Source: Actinophytocola oryzae
GTDB lineage: Bacteria > Actinomycetota > Actinomycetes > Mycobacteriales > Pseudonocardiaceae
DNA: 64,000 nt
Direction: 5' to 3'
Assembly: GCF_004364325.1 (NCBI RefSeq)
Contig: NZ_SOCP01000021.1
Location: 124,001-188,000 of the forward strand
A program made the position numbers and the translations under genes. The stretch's first letter is position 1. Each line of letters begins with the position of its first letter. Below, one piece after another: positions 33,121-41,603 of the stretch. The notes under the pieces are model-generated. The model was not told the DNA's origin, searched no databases, and saw nothing but the letters and a program-made list of their open reading frames with translations.

Positions 33121-34362
33121 ATGGGTGAATGCCCCGCACTCGACACCGCAGGTCGCGACATTCACGGGCAGGCGGCGGCGCTGCGCGCCATCGGCCCCGC
33201 AGTCAAGGTGGAGCTGCCCGGCGGCGTGCACGTGTGGTCGATCAACAGTGCCTCCGTGATCAAGCAGTGCCTGATGGACCCGAGGGTCACCAAGAGCGCG
33301 CGCAACCACTGGCCCGACTTCATCGAGGGTCGCATCCCCCGGGACTGGGAGCTGATCAGCTGGATCGCCATGGACAACATGGTGACCGCGTACGGCCAGG
33401 ACCTGCGCCGGCTGCGCAGGCTGATCGGCCCGGCCTTCCTCCCCAAGCGAGTCGAGTCGATCCGCCCCAAGGTCGTCGAGTTCACCGAGATGCTGCTCGG
33501 CGGGCTCGCCGCAGCGGAGCCTGGCGGGGTCGTCGACCTGCGGGCGGCGTTCTGCTACCCGCTGCCGCTGCTGGTCGTCGCCGAGCTGATCGGCATGGAC
33601 CAGGCCGCGATCGACAAGACCACCTCGGTCATGATGATGATGGTCGACACGACCGTCACCCCCGAGCAGGCGCAGGCCGTGCTCGCGGGCTGGCGCGGCG
33701 CGATGATCGACTTCATCGCGTCCAAGCGGGAGAACCCCGGTGAGGACATCACGAGCGACCTGATCGCCGCCCGTGACGACGAGACCGGCTCCAAGCTCTC
33801 CGAGGACGAGCTGATCGACACGATCTTCGCGATCCTCGGCGCCGGCTCCGAGACCACGATCAACTTCTTCGACAACGCGATCACCCAGCTGCTGACCCAC
33901 CGCGACCAGCTCGACCTCGTGCTGTCGGGGAAGTCGTCGTGGGAGGACGTGATCGAGGAGACCCTGCGGGTGCAGGCGCCGCTCGCCAACCTCCCGCTGC
34001 GGTACGCGGCGGAGGACCTCGAGGTCGAGGGCGGTATCACGATCCCCAAGGGCGATCCGATCCTGGTGAACTTCGCCGCCTACGGTCGGGACCCGCAGCT
34101 GCACCCGGACAACCCCGAGGGCTTCGACATCACCCGTGAGGACAAGTCGCACCTGACGTTCGGCCGTGGCGCGCACTACTGCCTCGGCGCGGGCATCGCC
34201 CGCAGCGTCGCCGCGATCGGATTGTCCACCCTGTTCGACCGGTTCCCGAAGCTCGACCTCGCGGTCACGGTGGACGAGCTGGTGCCGCTGACGTCGTTCA
34301 TCATGAACGGCCATCAGTCACTGCCGGTGCGGCTGACCGAGGCCGCGTCCGCGGCCGCGTGA
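33121..34362 (+). CDS. Cytochrome P450
   Basis: This 413-residue bacterial class I P450 has the heme-binding FGRGAHYCLGAG with the axial Cys at residue 354, the I-helix AILGAGSETT and the K-helix EETLR. It is soluble and uses external ferredoxin and reductase, none of which is encoded nearby. It most likely hydroxylates or couples a pathway intermediate. The ATG at 33121 starts the mature-length protein (upstream extension is out of family). It leads the plus-strand run with the DUF2855 gene 24 bases downstream. Confidence 0.92.
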   Translation: MGECPALDTAGRDIHGQAAALRAIGPAVKVELPGGVHVWSINSASVIKQCLMDPRVTKSARNHWPDFIEGRIPRDWELISWIAMDNMVTAYGQDLRRLRRLIGPAFLPKRVESIRPKVVEFTEMLLGGLAAAEPGGVVDLRAAFCYPLPLLVVAELIGMDQAAIDKTTSVMMMMVDTTVTPEQAQAVLAGWRGAMIDFIASKRENPGEDITSDLIAARDDETGSKLSEDELIDTIFAILGAGSETTINFFDNAITQLLTHRDQLDLVLSGKSSWEDVIEETLRVQAPLANLPLRYAAEDLEVEGGITIPKGDPILVNFAAYGRDPQLHPDNPEGFDITREDKSHLTFGRGAHYCLGAGIARSVAAIGLSTLFDRFPKLDLAVTVDELVPLTSFIMNGHQSLPVRLTEAASAAA

Positions 34363-34385
34363 CCGGGACAGCGAGGAGAGAAGAG

Positions 34386-35450
34386 ATGTCCGAACGGTGG
34401 GAGCTGCTGGTCAGGCGCGACGACCTCGCGGTGACGGAGGTGCGCGAGGCCGAGGTGCCGGAGCTTTCCGACGGCGAGGTCGAGCTGGCCGTCGAGCGGT
34501 TGGCGCTGACCATGAACAACGTCACCTACGCGCGGTGGGGCGAGGTCCCGCCGCTGAACTTCTGGAACGCCTTCCCCGCGACGGATCCCGCGTGGGGCAG
34601 GCTGCCGGTGTGGGGTTTCCTGCGGGTGTCGCGGTCGCGGCACGCCGACTTCGCACCGGGTGACCGCTACTTCGGTTACGTGCCGTCGTCGAGCCACCAC
34701 GTCGTCACGCCCGGCCCGGCGTCACGCGGGTTCGTCGACACCACGCCGGACCGGTACTTCGCACACCCGTGGTACCAGACGTTCCAGCCGGCGCCCGAGG
34801 CGGACGGCCGCGACGACCGCAGGACGCTGCTGCGGCCGATCTACCCCGCGTCGTTCCTCGTCGCGGACTTCGTGGCGGGCAAGGGCGGGGACGACGGGCT
34901 CACCGTGCTCGTCACGTCCGCGTCGAGCAAGGTCGCGATCGGGATCGCGCACCGGTTGCGTGGCAACGAGAACGTGCGGGTGGTCGGGCTGACCTCCGAG
35001 TCCAACGCGGAGTTCGTGGCGAGTCTGGAGCTGTACGACTCGGTGGCCGCGTACGACGATCTGGCGCCGGTGTCGGCCGACGGCCCGGTCGCGGTGGTCG
35101 ACCTCGCCGGTGACAACGAGGTGCTGACCGCGGTGCACCGCACGTTCCAGAGCGACCTGGTGCACGTGGCGCTGCTCGGCTGGACCCACGGCGCGCAGCC
35201 GCCACCGCCACTGACCGACCCGACGCCGGAGCTGTTCTTCACCCCCGCGGTGGAGGGTGTCCTGATCGAGGCGGAGGGCGAGGACGCGTTCTTCGCCCGC
35301 TACGAGGCCGCGGAGAGCGCCTTCATCGACGTGACCGAGTCGTGGCTGAAGATCGCCGAGGCCAGTGGCCCCGAGGCGGTCGCGACGGTGTACCGGAGCC
35401 TGCTCGACGGGACACACCCCGTGGACGGCTTCACCATTATCACGCCCTGA
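34386..35450 (+). CDS. DUF2855-family MDR-like protein
   Basis: This 354-residue protein matches the DUF2855 family, distant relatives of medium-chain dehydrogenase/reductases without the zinc ligands. Visible features are an N-terminal GroES-like part with LALTMNNVTYARWGE and PVWGFLRV, and a nucleotide-binding half with LTVLVTSASSKVAIGIAHRL and VAVVDLAGD. Family members are found with acyl-CoA-dehydrogenase-like and P450 genes, but their reaction is unknown. A reductase acting on an enone or quinone is plausible. The ATG at 34386 follows AGGAGAG. A stem-loop 13 bases after the stop ends the P450 unit. Confidence 0.72.
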   Translation: MSERWELLVRRDDLAVTEVREAEVPELSDGEVELAVERLALTMNNVTYARWGEVPPLNFWNAFPATDPAWGRLPVWGFLRVSRSRHADFAPGDRYFGYVPSSSHHVVTPGPASRGFVDTTPDRYFAHPWYQTFQPAPEADGRDDRRTLLRPIYPASFLVADFVAGKGGDDGLTVLVTSASSKVAIGIAHRLRGNENVRVVGLTSESNAEFVASLELYDSVAAYDDLAPVSADGPVAVVDLAGDNEVLTAVHRTFQSDLVHVALLGWTHGAQPPPPLTDPTPELFFTPAVEGVLIEAEGEDAFFARYEAAESAFIDVTESWLKIAEASGPEAVATVYRSLLDGTHPVDGFTIITP

Positions 35451-35463
35451 CGAGAGAACGACC

Positions 35464-35497
35464 GACGGCGGGCCGCCAGCTCTGGCGGTCCGCCGTC
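35464..35497 (+). terminator. Stem-loop after DUF2855 gene
   Basis: A 16-bp stem with one mismatch (35464-35479 with 35482-35497, two-base loop) follows the stop at 35450. It separates the P450-DUF2855 pair from the flavoprotein monooxygenase genes. Confidence 0.75.
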
Positions 35498-35620
35498 GTC
35501 GTGTGTCGTGAGGACGGGGAGAACATTGCTCGCAAGCGGAAAGATGCGCCGTTGCCCCGGGGAATGTGATTCTTGACCGGAGTCGGTGTGAGTATTGGCC
35601 TCCGAGAAAAGGATCGCGCA

Positions 35621-36868
35621 GTGACAGTAACGGCGATAGTTCCGCCCAACGGATTTCCGCTGCCGCCGGAACCCGAGCTGACGCCCGAGGAGGTGGTGGC
35701 CCGCGCCGTGGCGATCGCCAGGACGCTGGTCGCCCGGCAGTCCGAGGCCGAGGAACGCACATACTACGCGGCCGACGTCCACGAGGCCTTCTCCAGGGCC
35801 GGTTTCTACCGGATCCTCGTGCCGAGGCGCTACGGCGGCTACGAGTTCGGTGTGGACACCTTCATGCGGGTCGTGCGCGCACTGGCCCGCGGCTGCCCGT
35901 CCACCGGCTGGATGTACTGCCTCGGCGCCGTGCACGCCGTGTTCGCGGGCACCGTGTTCGAGGAGCGTGCGCAGGAGGAGATCTTCTCCGTCGGCGACTT
36001 CATCGCCCCGGCGACGGTCATGCCGGGCGGCACCGCGGAACGCCACCCCGACGGCGGCTGGATCATCAACGGCCGCTTCGGTTACTGCTCCGGCGCGCCC
36101 TACGCGACCCACTTCATCGGCCACGCGCTCGTCACCCACGAGGAGGGCGAGGAGCCCGCGCCGATGCTGTTCGTCGCGCCACGCGACCAGTTCCGGCGCC
36201 TCGACGACTGGGGCCAGCAGCTCGGGCTCAAGGGCAGCGGCTCGCACACCATCGTGATGGAGAACGCACACGTCCCCGACTACTGCGTCCTGCACACCCA
36301 CATGAGCTTCTACCAGGTGAGCGAGGACACCCCGGGCCGGCGGCTGCACATCAACCCGCAGTACGGCGGCGGCCCGCTGAGCTTCATGATGCTCGAGTCC
36401 GCGTGCCTCGCGGTCGGCATCGCCTACGGCGCGCTCGACGAGTACGAGGAGCTGATGCGGACGCGGAACACGCTGTTCCCGCCCGTGATGTCCCGCGCGG
36501 AGGACCCGGACTACCAGCGGTGGTACGGCGAGGCCACGGGCAAGCTGGCGACCGCCGAGGGCGCCATCGAGAACACCATCACGCAGTGGCAGGACCTCTG
36601 CGTCGAAGGCCCGCAGGCGTTCACCCCCGAGGTGGAGTTCCGGCTCGCCACGATGTGCCGCGAGGTCATCCGGCTGAGCTGGACGGCGGTCGAGCAGTTT
36701 CTGTTCCCCACCGCGGGATCCAGCTCCGTGAGCCGGGGCCAGCGCATCGAGCGCGTGTGGCGCGACCTCTCCATGCTGCAGAGCCACGCGGGCATCTCCG
36801 TCGCGATGAACACGATGGTGAACCGTGAGCTGTCCAAGGCGCGGTTCGGCATTCAGGACCAGCACTGA
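35621..36868 (+). CDS. Acyl-CoA-dehydrogenase-like flavin monooxygenase (HsaA type), copy 1
   Basis: This 415-residue protein has the acyl-CoA dehydrogenase fold but resembles the group D, FADH2-dependent hydroxylases (HsaA, nitrososynthase-like). Segments seen are FSRAGFYRILVPRRYGGYE, ARGCPSTGWMYCLG, INGRFGYCSGAPYATHFIG and LKGSGSHTIVMENAHVPD. These enzymes take reduced flavin from a separate reductase; the one at 39252-39776 could serve. A ring hydroxylation or N-oxidation is the likely reaction. GTG at 35621 is chosen because AAAGGA lies seven bases upstream; TTG at about 35573 is a longer alternative. It is followed by a paralogue 35 bases later. Confidence 0.8.
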   Translation: MTVTAIVPPNGFPLPPEPELTPEEVVARAVAIARTLVARQSEAEERTYYAADVHEAFSRAGFYRILVPRRYGGYEFGVDTFMRVVRALARGCPSTGWMYCLGAVHAVFAGTVFEERAQEEIFSVGDFIAPATVMPGGTAERHPDGGWIINGRFGYCSGAPYATHFIGHALVTHEEGEEPAPMLFVAPRDQFRRLDDWGQQLGLKGSGSHTIVMENAHVPDYCVLHTHMSFYQVSEDTPGRRLHINPQYGGGPLSFMMLESACLAVGIAYGALDEYEELMRTRNTLFPPVMSRAEDPDYQRWYGEATGKLATAEGAIENTITQWQDLCVEGPQAFTPEVEFRLATMCREVIRLSWTAVEQFLFPTAGSSSVSRGQRIERVWRDLSMLQSHAGISVAMNTMVNRELSKARFGIQDQH

Positions 36869-36903
36869 CTGCTGAACAGCATGTCAGGAGATAGGAGGAC
36901 ATC

Positions 36904-38082
36904 TTGGCCACCACGATCCCGACGCGCGATGAGCTCGTGCGCAAGGCGTCGGAGCTGATCCCGCTCCTGCGCAGGCACGCGTCCTGGACCGAGGAGAACC
37001 GGCGGCTGCACGACGAGACCGTCGAGGCGCTGGCCGACGCGGGGGTGTTCAGGCTCCGGCGCCCCAAGCACTTCGGCGGGTACGAAGTGGACAGTCAGAC
37101 GCTGGTCGACATCGGCACCGCACTGGGGCAGGGCTGCGGCTCCACCTCGTGGGTCGCGTCGGTCTACTGGATCCCGACCTGGATGGCCAGCCAGTTCCCG
37201 GACGAGGTGCAGGACGAGGTCTTCGCCACCCCCGACGTCCGGATCTGCGGCACGCTGAGCCCGTCCGGCATGGCCGCCCCGGTCGACGGCGGTGTCGTCG
37301 TGAACGGCAAGTGGGGCTTCATCAGCGGTGCCCACCACGCGCAGTGGCAGGAGATCATCGCGATCCTGATCCCGCCGGACGGCCAGCCGTACCCGATCAT
37401 GGCCCTGGTGCCCATGTCGGACCTGCTCGTCGTCGACGACTGGGACACCTCAGGCCTGCGTGGCACCGGCAGCGTCAGCACCGTCGCCAAGGACCTGTTC
37501 GTCCCGGCCGAGCGCATCCTGCCGCTGCCGGTCGTGCTGCAGGGCCAGACCGCCTCGAAGCGCAACGCGAACTCGACCGTCTACCGCGCGCCGCTGCTGC
37601 CGGTCGCCGCCGCCTCCTCGGTCGGCACGATCGTCGGCATGGCGAAGGGCGCGCGGGACGTGTTCCTGAAGCGGCTGCCGGAGCGCAAGATCACCTACAC
37701 CGGCTACGAGAGCCAGCGCGAGGCGCCGATCACGCACTTCCAGGTGGCCGAGGCGACGATGCGGATCGACGAGGCCGAGTTCCACGCGCAGCGCACGGCG
37801 AAGCTGGTCGACGCCAAGGGCGCCGAGGGCACCGAGTGGAAGCTCGAGGAGCGGGCCAGGACGCGGGCGGACATCGGCGCGGTGGTGCGGCTGGCCAAGG
37901 ACGCGATCGACATCCTCGCCACGGCGAGCGGCGGATCCTCCATCTACAGCGGCATCCCGATCCAGCGGATCAACCGCGACATCCAGGCGGTCAACCTGCA
38001 CGCGCTCATGCACCCCAACACGAACACCGAGCTGTACGGCCGGGTGCTGTGCGGCCTGGAGCCAAACACGCTCTACATCTAG
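36904..38082 (+). CDS. Acyl-CoA-dehydrogenase-like flavin monooxygenase, copy 2
   Basis: This 392-residue protein is a paralogue of the preceding gene, with LADAGVFRLRRPKHFGGYE, GQGCGSTSWVASVY, VNGKWGFISGAHHAQW, SGLRGTGSVSTVAKDL and a C-terminal INRDIQAVNLHALMHPNT, where HsaA-type enzymes carry functional His residues. It probably hydroxylates an aromatic or oxidises an amine with FADH2. The start codon appears to be TTG at 36904, supported by AGGAGG five bases upstream. The pair may form a hetero-oligomer or act in two successive oxidations. The SgcJ-like gene follows 31 bases later. Confidence 0.82.
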   Translation: MATTIPTRDELVRKASELIPLLRRHASWTEENRRLHDETVEALADAGVFRLRRPKHFGGYEVDSQTLVDIGTALGQGCGSTSWVASVYWIPTWMASQFPDEVQDEVFATPDVRICGTLSPSGMAAPVDGGVVVNGKWGFISGAHHAQWQEIIAILIPPDGQPYPIMALVPMSDLLVVDDWDTSGLRGTGSVSTVAKDLFVPAERILPLPVVLQGQTASKRNANSTVYRAPLLPVAAASSVGTIVGMAKGARDVFLKRLPERKITYTGYESQREAPITHFQVAEATMRIDEAEFHAQRTAKLVDAKGAEGTEWKLEERARTRADIGAVVRLAKDAIDILATASGGSSIYSGIPIQRINRDIQAVNLHALMHPNTNTELYGRVLCGLEPNTLYI

Positions 38083-38113
38083 TCCGTCGATCCCCAGAAA
38101 GGTAAGGGAGAGC

Positions 38114-38545
38114 ATGACCACCGACGCGGACAAGGCCGCGATCGCCGCCCTGACACAGAGGATGGTGACGGGCTGGGCCTACGGGGACGCGGACGCCATC
38201 GCGAACCTGTTCCCCGAGGACGGCACGCTGATCCTCTCCGGTGTGTACTGCGACAACCGCGAGGCGATCCGGGAGTACTTCGCCAAGGCGTTCGACAGCC
38301 ACTACAAGAACACCCAGGTGACCGGCAAGCCGATCCAGATCCGGGCGATCACCCCGGACGCGGCGATCCTCTACAGCCACGGCGGCGTGCTCGCGGCCGG
38401 TGAGACCGAGGTCGTGGAGGGCAGTGCGATCCGTGCCTCCTGGCTGTGCGTGAAGCGGGACGGCCAGTGGCTGCTGGCGGCCTACCAGAACACGCCGCGT
38501 TTCGACGAGAGCATCCCCGGCGGGGGCGCGGCCGAGGCTGCCTGA
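38114..38545 (+). CDS. SgcJ/EcaC-type NTF2-like protein
   Basis: This 143-residue protein has the SnoaL/DUF4440 (NTF2-like) cone fold typical of SgcJ: WAYGDADAIANLFPEDGTLI, GVYCDNREAIREYF, HGGVLAAGE and KRDGQWLLAAYQNTPR. SgcJ occurs in enediyne clusters, where with the thioesterase SgcE10 it affects polyene release from the iterative PKS; its exact reaction is unsettled. Here it is the last gene of a unit with two flavin monooxygenases, ended by a strong terminator, and an enediyne-type thioesterase gene follows. No enediyne PKS is present in the window, so its job here is open. Confidence 0.83.
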   Translation: MTTDADKAAIAALTQRMVTGWAYGDADAIANLFPEDGTLILSGVYCDNREAIREYFAKAFDSHYKNTQVTGKPIQIRAITPDAAILYSHGGVLAAGETEVVEGSAIRASWLCVKRDGQWLLAAYQNTPRFDESIPGGGAAEAA

Positions 38546-38560
38546 CGCCAGGGGCCAGGA

Positions 38561-38612
38561 GTGTGGGTCGTTGTCCGGTGTGGACGGACAACGGCTCACA
38601 CTTTTGTTGTTT
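38561..38612 (+). terminator. Intrinsic terminator after SgcJ-like gene
   Basis: A 17-bp stem with two wobble pairs (38561-38577 with 38585-38601) is followed at once by CTTTTGTTGTTTC. It should end the transcript starting at or before 35621. Confidence 0.85.
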
Positions 38613-38782
38613 CACAGGGTTTATCCAGGATTGCGGTAACGCGAATACCGGCCGGCCGCAGCATGGTCGGAGTGTCGGGTGGGTACGACTGTGACGCATG
38701 CTTGACGGGCAAGTGTGGGTGCGGTCGACCGACTACATGGTGTCGGATCGCTTCTGTACGAGCAGAGGAGTGGCTGAGGGGT

Positions 38783-39250
38783 ATGACGGGTTACTACGAG
38801 ATCCGGCACCGGGTGGGGTTCGAGGAGACGAACTTCGTCGGCAACGTGTACTACGTGAACTACCTGCGCTGGCAGGGTCACTGCCGGGAACGCTTCCTGG
38901 TGGAGATGGCGCCCGCGGTGCTGGCGGAGATCATGCACGACGACCTGAAACTGTTCACGCTGAAGGCCGAGTGCGAGTTCTTCGCCGAGATAACGGCCTT
39001 CGACGAGCTCTCCGTGCGGATGCGTCTCGAGGAGCTGACCCAGACCCAGATCCTGTTCAGCTTCGACTACGTGCACCTGCGCCAGGACGGCCAGGAGAGC
39101 CTCATCGCGCGGGGCAAGCAGCGGATCGCGTGTATGCGCGGTCCCAACAACAACACGGTGCCGAGCAGGGTGCCCGCGTCGCTGCTGAAGGCGCTGGCAC
39201 CGTTCACGACGGCAGGCGCACCGAACGGACAAGCGGCCGCGGGAGCATGA
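38783..39250 (+). CDS. Enediyne-type hotdog thioesterase (SgcE10/DynE7-like)
   Basis: This 155-residue protein is a 4-hydroxybenzoyl-CoA thioesterase-like hotdog enzyme. The segments VGFEETNFVGNVYYVNYLRW, CEFFAEITAFDEL and RGKQRIACMRGPN match closely, from memory, the thioesterases that sit beside enediyne PKSs (SgcE10, CalE7, DynE7) and release polyene chains. It also resembles general YbgC-like acyl-CoA thioesterases. The ATG at 38783 gives the family length; an in-frame Cys-rich extension upstream has poor codon bias. It begins a four-gene plus-strand unit with the flavin reductase, an epimerase-like SDR and a DinB-fold protein. Without a PKS nearby, its substrate is unknown. Confidence 0.85.
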   Translation: MTGYYEIRHRVGFEETNFVGNVYYVNYLRWQGHCRERFLVEMAPAVLAEIMHDDLKLFTLKAECEFFAEITAFDELSVRMRLEELTQTQILFSFDYVHLRQDGQESLIARGKQRIACMRGPNNNTVPSRVPASLLKALAPFTTAGAPNGQAAAGA

Positions 39251-39251
39251 T

Positions 39252-39776
39252 GTGAAGAGCGAACGCCACCTGGCCCCGGTGCACTCCGCCGCGGCGTTGC
39301 GGGACGTGATGTCCAACTTCGCCACGGGGATCACCGTTCTCACCGCGGGCGGGGACCACTGCCACGGGATGACCGCGAACGCGTTCAGCTCCGTGTCACT
39401 GGAACCGCCGATGGTGTTGTGCTGCATCGCCCGCACGGCGCAGATGCACGAGGCCATCCTGCGCACCCGCCACTTCGGGGTCAGCGTGCTCAGCGCGGAC
39501 CAGGAGGACGTGGCCCGCTACTTCGCGAGCCGTGGCCGGGCCATGGGCCTCGCCCAGTTCGACGAGGTCGACTGGTTCCCCGGCCCGCGCAGTGGCGCCC
39601 CGCTGCTCGTCGGCTCGCTCGCCTGGCTCGACTGCGAGCTGGCCGAGGTCTACCACGGCGGCGACCACTCGATCTTCGTCGGCACCGTGCTCGACGCGGC
39701 ACGGCGGTCGGGCGAGGCGCTGCTGTTCTTCGGCGGGGGCTTCCACCAGGGCATGCCCTCGCCGCGCAGCGCCTGA
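39252..39776 (+). CDS. Flavin reductase (SgcE6/HpaC-like)
   Basis: This 174-residue protein belongs to the flavin reductase-like domain family: VMSNFATGITVLTAGGD, CHGMTANAFSSVSLEPPMVL, HFGVSVLSADQEDVARYFAS and ELAEVYHGGDHSIFVGTVL. It should reduce FAD or FMN with NAD(P)H and supply FADH2 to the HpaB-type hydroxylase (20040-21617) and possibly the two acyl-CoA-dehydrogenase-like monooxygenases. GTG at 39252 overlaps the end of the thioesterase gene (stop at 39250), suggesting coupled translation. SgcE6, which partners SgcC, is the closest functional model. Confidence 0.9.
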   Translation: MKSERHLAPVHSAAALRDVMSNFATGITVLTAGGDHCHGMTANAFSSVSLEPPMVLCCIARTAQMHEAILRTRHFGVSVLSADQEDVARYFASRGRAMGLAQFDEVDWFPGPRSGAPLLVGSLAWLDCELAEVYHGGDHSIFVGTVLDAARRSGEALLFFGGGFHQGMPSPRSA

Positions 39777-39789
39777 CCTGGAGGATCCC

Positions 39790-40815
39790 ATGTTGGTGAG
39801 CGTGACCGGCGGCACCGGCTTCGTCGGTGCCCACACGGTCGCCGCGCTCCGCGGCGCGGGCCACCAGGTCCGGCTGCTCGTCCGCGACCACGCCACTGCG
39901 GACAGAGCGCTGGCGCCACTGGGAGTCACCTCGGGCGAGGTGGGCGTCGTCGTCGGGGACGTGCTCGACGCGGACAGCGTACGCAGGCTGGTGAAGGGCG
40001 CGGACGTGGTGCTGCACGCGGCGTCCGTGTACTCGTTCGACAGCAGGTGGCACCGGGCCATGCGGGCCACCAACGTGGTGGGCACCGAGCTGGTGCTGGC
40101 CGCCGCGCTCGGGGCAGGCGCTCGGGTCGTGTACGTCTCCAGCTTCGGTGCGCTGCTCCCCGCCACGGACGAGGTCGGGCCGGACAGCCCGGTCGGCCGC
40201 CCCCGTGAGGCGTACCTGGCGAGCAAGGCCGCGGCCGAGACGGTCGCCCGCCGCCACCAGGACACCGGCGCCCCTGTCGTCATCACCTACCCACCCGCCC
40301 TGCTCGGCCCGCACGACCCGAAGCCGGGTGACCAGAACAACCGGTTGCGCAACACCCTGCGCGGCCTGGTGCCGGTGTGGCCGTCGGGCGGGCTGCCGGT
40401 CGGCGACGTCCGCGACACGGCCGCACTGCACGCGGCGCTGGCCGACGCGGCCGAACCGGACGGGAACCGCTTCTTCGGGCCGGGTCACCACCTGACCACG
40501 CGGGAGTACGTGCGAACGCTGCGCGAGGTCACCGGACGGGCGTTGCCCACAGTCCACCTGCCGGCCCGCGCCATGTTGCCGTTCGGCCTGCTCACCAGCC
40601 TCGCGCAGCGGTTCTGGCCGTGGCACATCCCCGCGGAGTACGGCGCGATCTACACGTGCGCGTGCGCCGCACGGGTGGGGGAGCGGGCCCCGACGTTCGG
40701 CGTCGCCGCGCGGCCGGCCACCGAGACCTTCACCGACACCGTGCGCTGGCTGCACCGCGCCGGGCTCCTGTCCGCACGCGCGGCGGGAGCGGCAGCCGCG
40801 GTGCCCACATCGTGA
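39790..40815 (+). CDS. NAD(P)-dependent epimerase/3-beta-HSD-like SDR
   Basis: This 341-residue extended SDR has the N-terminal SVTGGTGFVGAHTVAAL, the VVLHAASVYSFDSRW segment after strand 4, and the catalytic YLASK. It resembles NAD-dependent epimerase/dehydratase and steroid-dehydrogenase-like enzymes that act on many small molecules. The C-terminal LPARAMLPFGLLTSLAQRFW includes a hydrophobic helix that may touch the membrane. Oxidation of a secondary alcohol is the most likely role. GGAGGATCCC precedes the ATG. It is the third gene of the thioesterase operon. Confidence 0.82.
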   Translation: MLVSVTGGTGFVGAHTVAALRGAGHQVRLLVRDHATADRALAPLGVTSGEVGVVVGDVLDADSVRRLVKGADVVLHAASVYSFDSRWHRAMRATNVVGTELVLAAALGAGARVVYVSSFGALLPATDEVGPDSPVGRPREAYLASKAAAETVARRHQDTGAPVVITYPPALLGPHDPKPGDQNNRLRNTLRGLVPVWPSGGLPVGDVRDTAALHAALADAAEPDGNRFFGPGHHLTTREYVRTLREVTGRALPTVHLPARAMLPFGLLTSLAQRFWPWHIPAEYGAIYTCACAARVGERAPTFGVAARPATETFTDTVRWLHRAGLLSARAAGAAAAVPTS

Positions 40816-40832
40816 TGGAGAGGGAGTCCCCG

Positions 40833-41504
40833 ATGCCCAACCACGTGGCCTACCGGGAAACCATCGAGAGCGTGACGGCCCTCGTGGCCGACCACGGCCT
40901 GTCCGAGGACCTGCTGGTGCCCTCGTGCCCCGGCTGGACGGTCCGCGACCTCGTGGGGCACCTGGTGGGCATCTGCTCGTTCGCGGTCGGCATGCGCTCG
41001 GCGTGGGCCGAGGCGGAGCAGTCCTCCGCGGACATGGACCTCGCGGGCCTGCTCGCGGAGTGGACCAGGATGGGGGAGCAGGCGGCGCGTGTCCTGGAGG
41101 CAGGCGGTGACCGGCGCGGCAGCCTGATGGTGATGGACGCCTTCACCCACGAGCTGGACCTGCGTTACGCCGCCGGTGCCCCGCTGCCGAGCGACCACCC
41201 GGCGTTCACGCGGGCGTTCGAGGTGGTGCTGAACGGGTTCTCCGCCGAGGTCGTCGCGCACGGCCTGCCCGCCGTGCTCGTCGAGGTCGACGGCAGGGAG
41301 TGGCAGGCGGGCGACGGTGAGCCGGTGGCGACGCTGTCGGGGGACCGGTACGACATCTACCGCTCGCTCGCGGGCAGGCGCACCCACGAACAGATCACGA
41401 GACTGGGCTGGAGCCGGGATTCACACCGCTGGCTGCCGGCATTCACGTGGGGCCCGTTCAGCCCGCCCGTGCACGCCGTGGAAAACGTGGTGGCGGTCTC
41501 CTGA
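40833..41504 (+). CDS. DinB-fold maleylpyruvate isomerase-family protein
   Basis: This 223-residue protein has the mycothiol-dependent maleylpyruvate isomerase N-terminal signature CPGWTVRDLVGHLVGIC, with the family's His near residue 43, and MVMDAFTHELDLRYAAG with another conserved His. A C-terminal beta domain follows (about 140-223). Thiol-dependent isomerisation or thiol-transfer is a possible role; many members are uncharacterised. GGGAG stands six bases before ATG 40833; ATG at 40815 is a possible longer start. It ends the thioesterase operon, before a palindromic terminator. Confidence 0.78.
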   Translation: MPNHVAYRETIESVTALVADHGLSEDLLVPSCPGWTVRDLVGHLVGICSFAVGMRSAWAEAEQSSADMDLAGLLAEWTRMGEQAARVLEAGGDRRGSLMVMDAFTHELDLRYAAGAPLPSDHPAFTRAFEVVLNGFSAEVVAHGLPAVLVEVDGREWQAGDGEPVATLSGDRYDIYRSLAGRRTHEQITRLGWSRDSHRWLPAFTWGPFSPPVHAVENVVAVS

Positions 41505-41531
41505 ACGCCCCGGGTCGGCGCCGGCAAATGC

Positions 41532-41580
41532 ACTGAAGGCGTCCTTCGTAACGCCCAGCGCAACGAAGGCGTCCTTCAGT
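41532..41580. repeat. ACTGAAGG palindrome, copy 4 (bidirectional terminator)
   Basis: An almost perfect inverted repeat (arms 41532-41555 and 41557-41580, a few mismatches near the centre). It lies between the convergent DinB-fold gene (stop 41504) and the DUF6235-like gene (stop 41604), exactly where a two-way terminator is needed. Confidence 0.78.
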
Positions 41581-41603
41581 ACAGGTGGCGGGGCGGCGGC
41601 GGG

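Noticed and set aside
38561..38782. In-frame N-terminal extension of the thioesterase with six Cys (YDCDACLTGKCGCGR)
   Set aside because: It looks like a zinc site, but third-position GC is low, it starts inside a terminator hairpin and thioesterases of this group begin near residue MTGYYE.
20040..39776. A complete enediyne cluster in the window
   Set aside because: Several enediyne-like accessory genes exist, but no PKSE, E3, E4 or E5 protein is encoded anywhere in the 64 kb.
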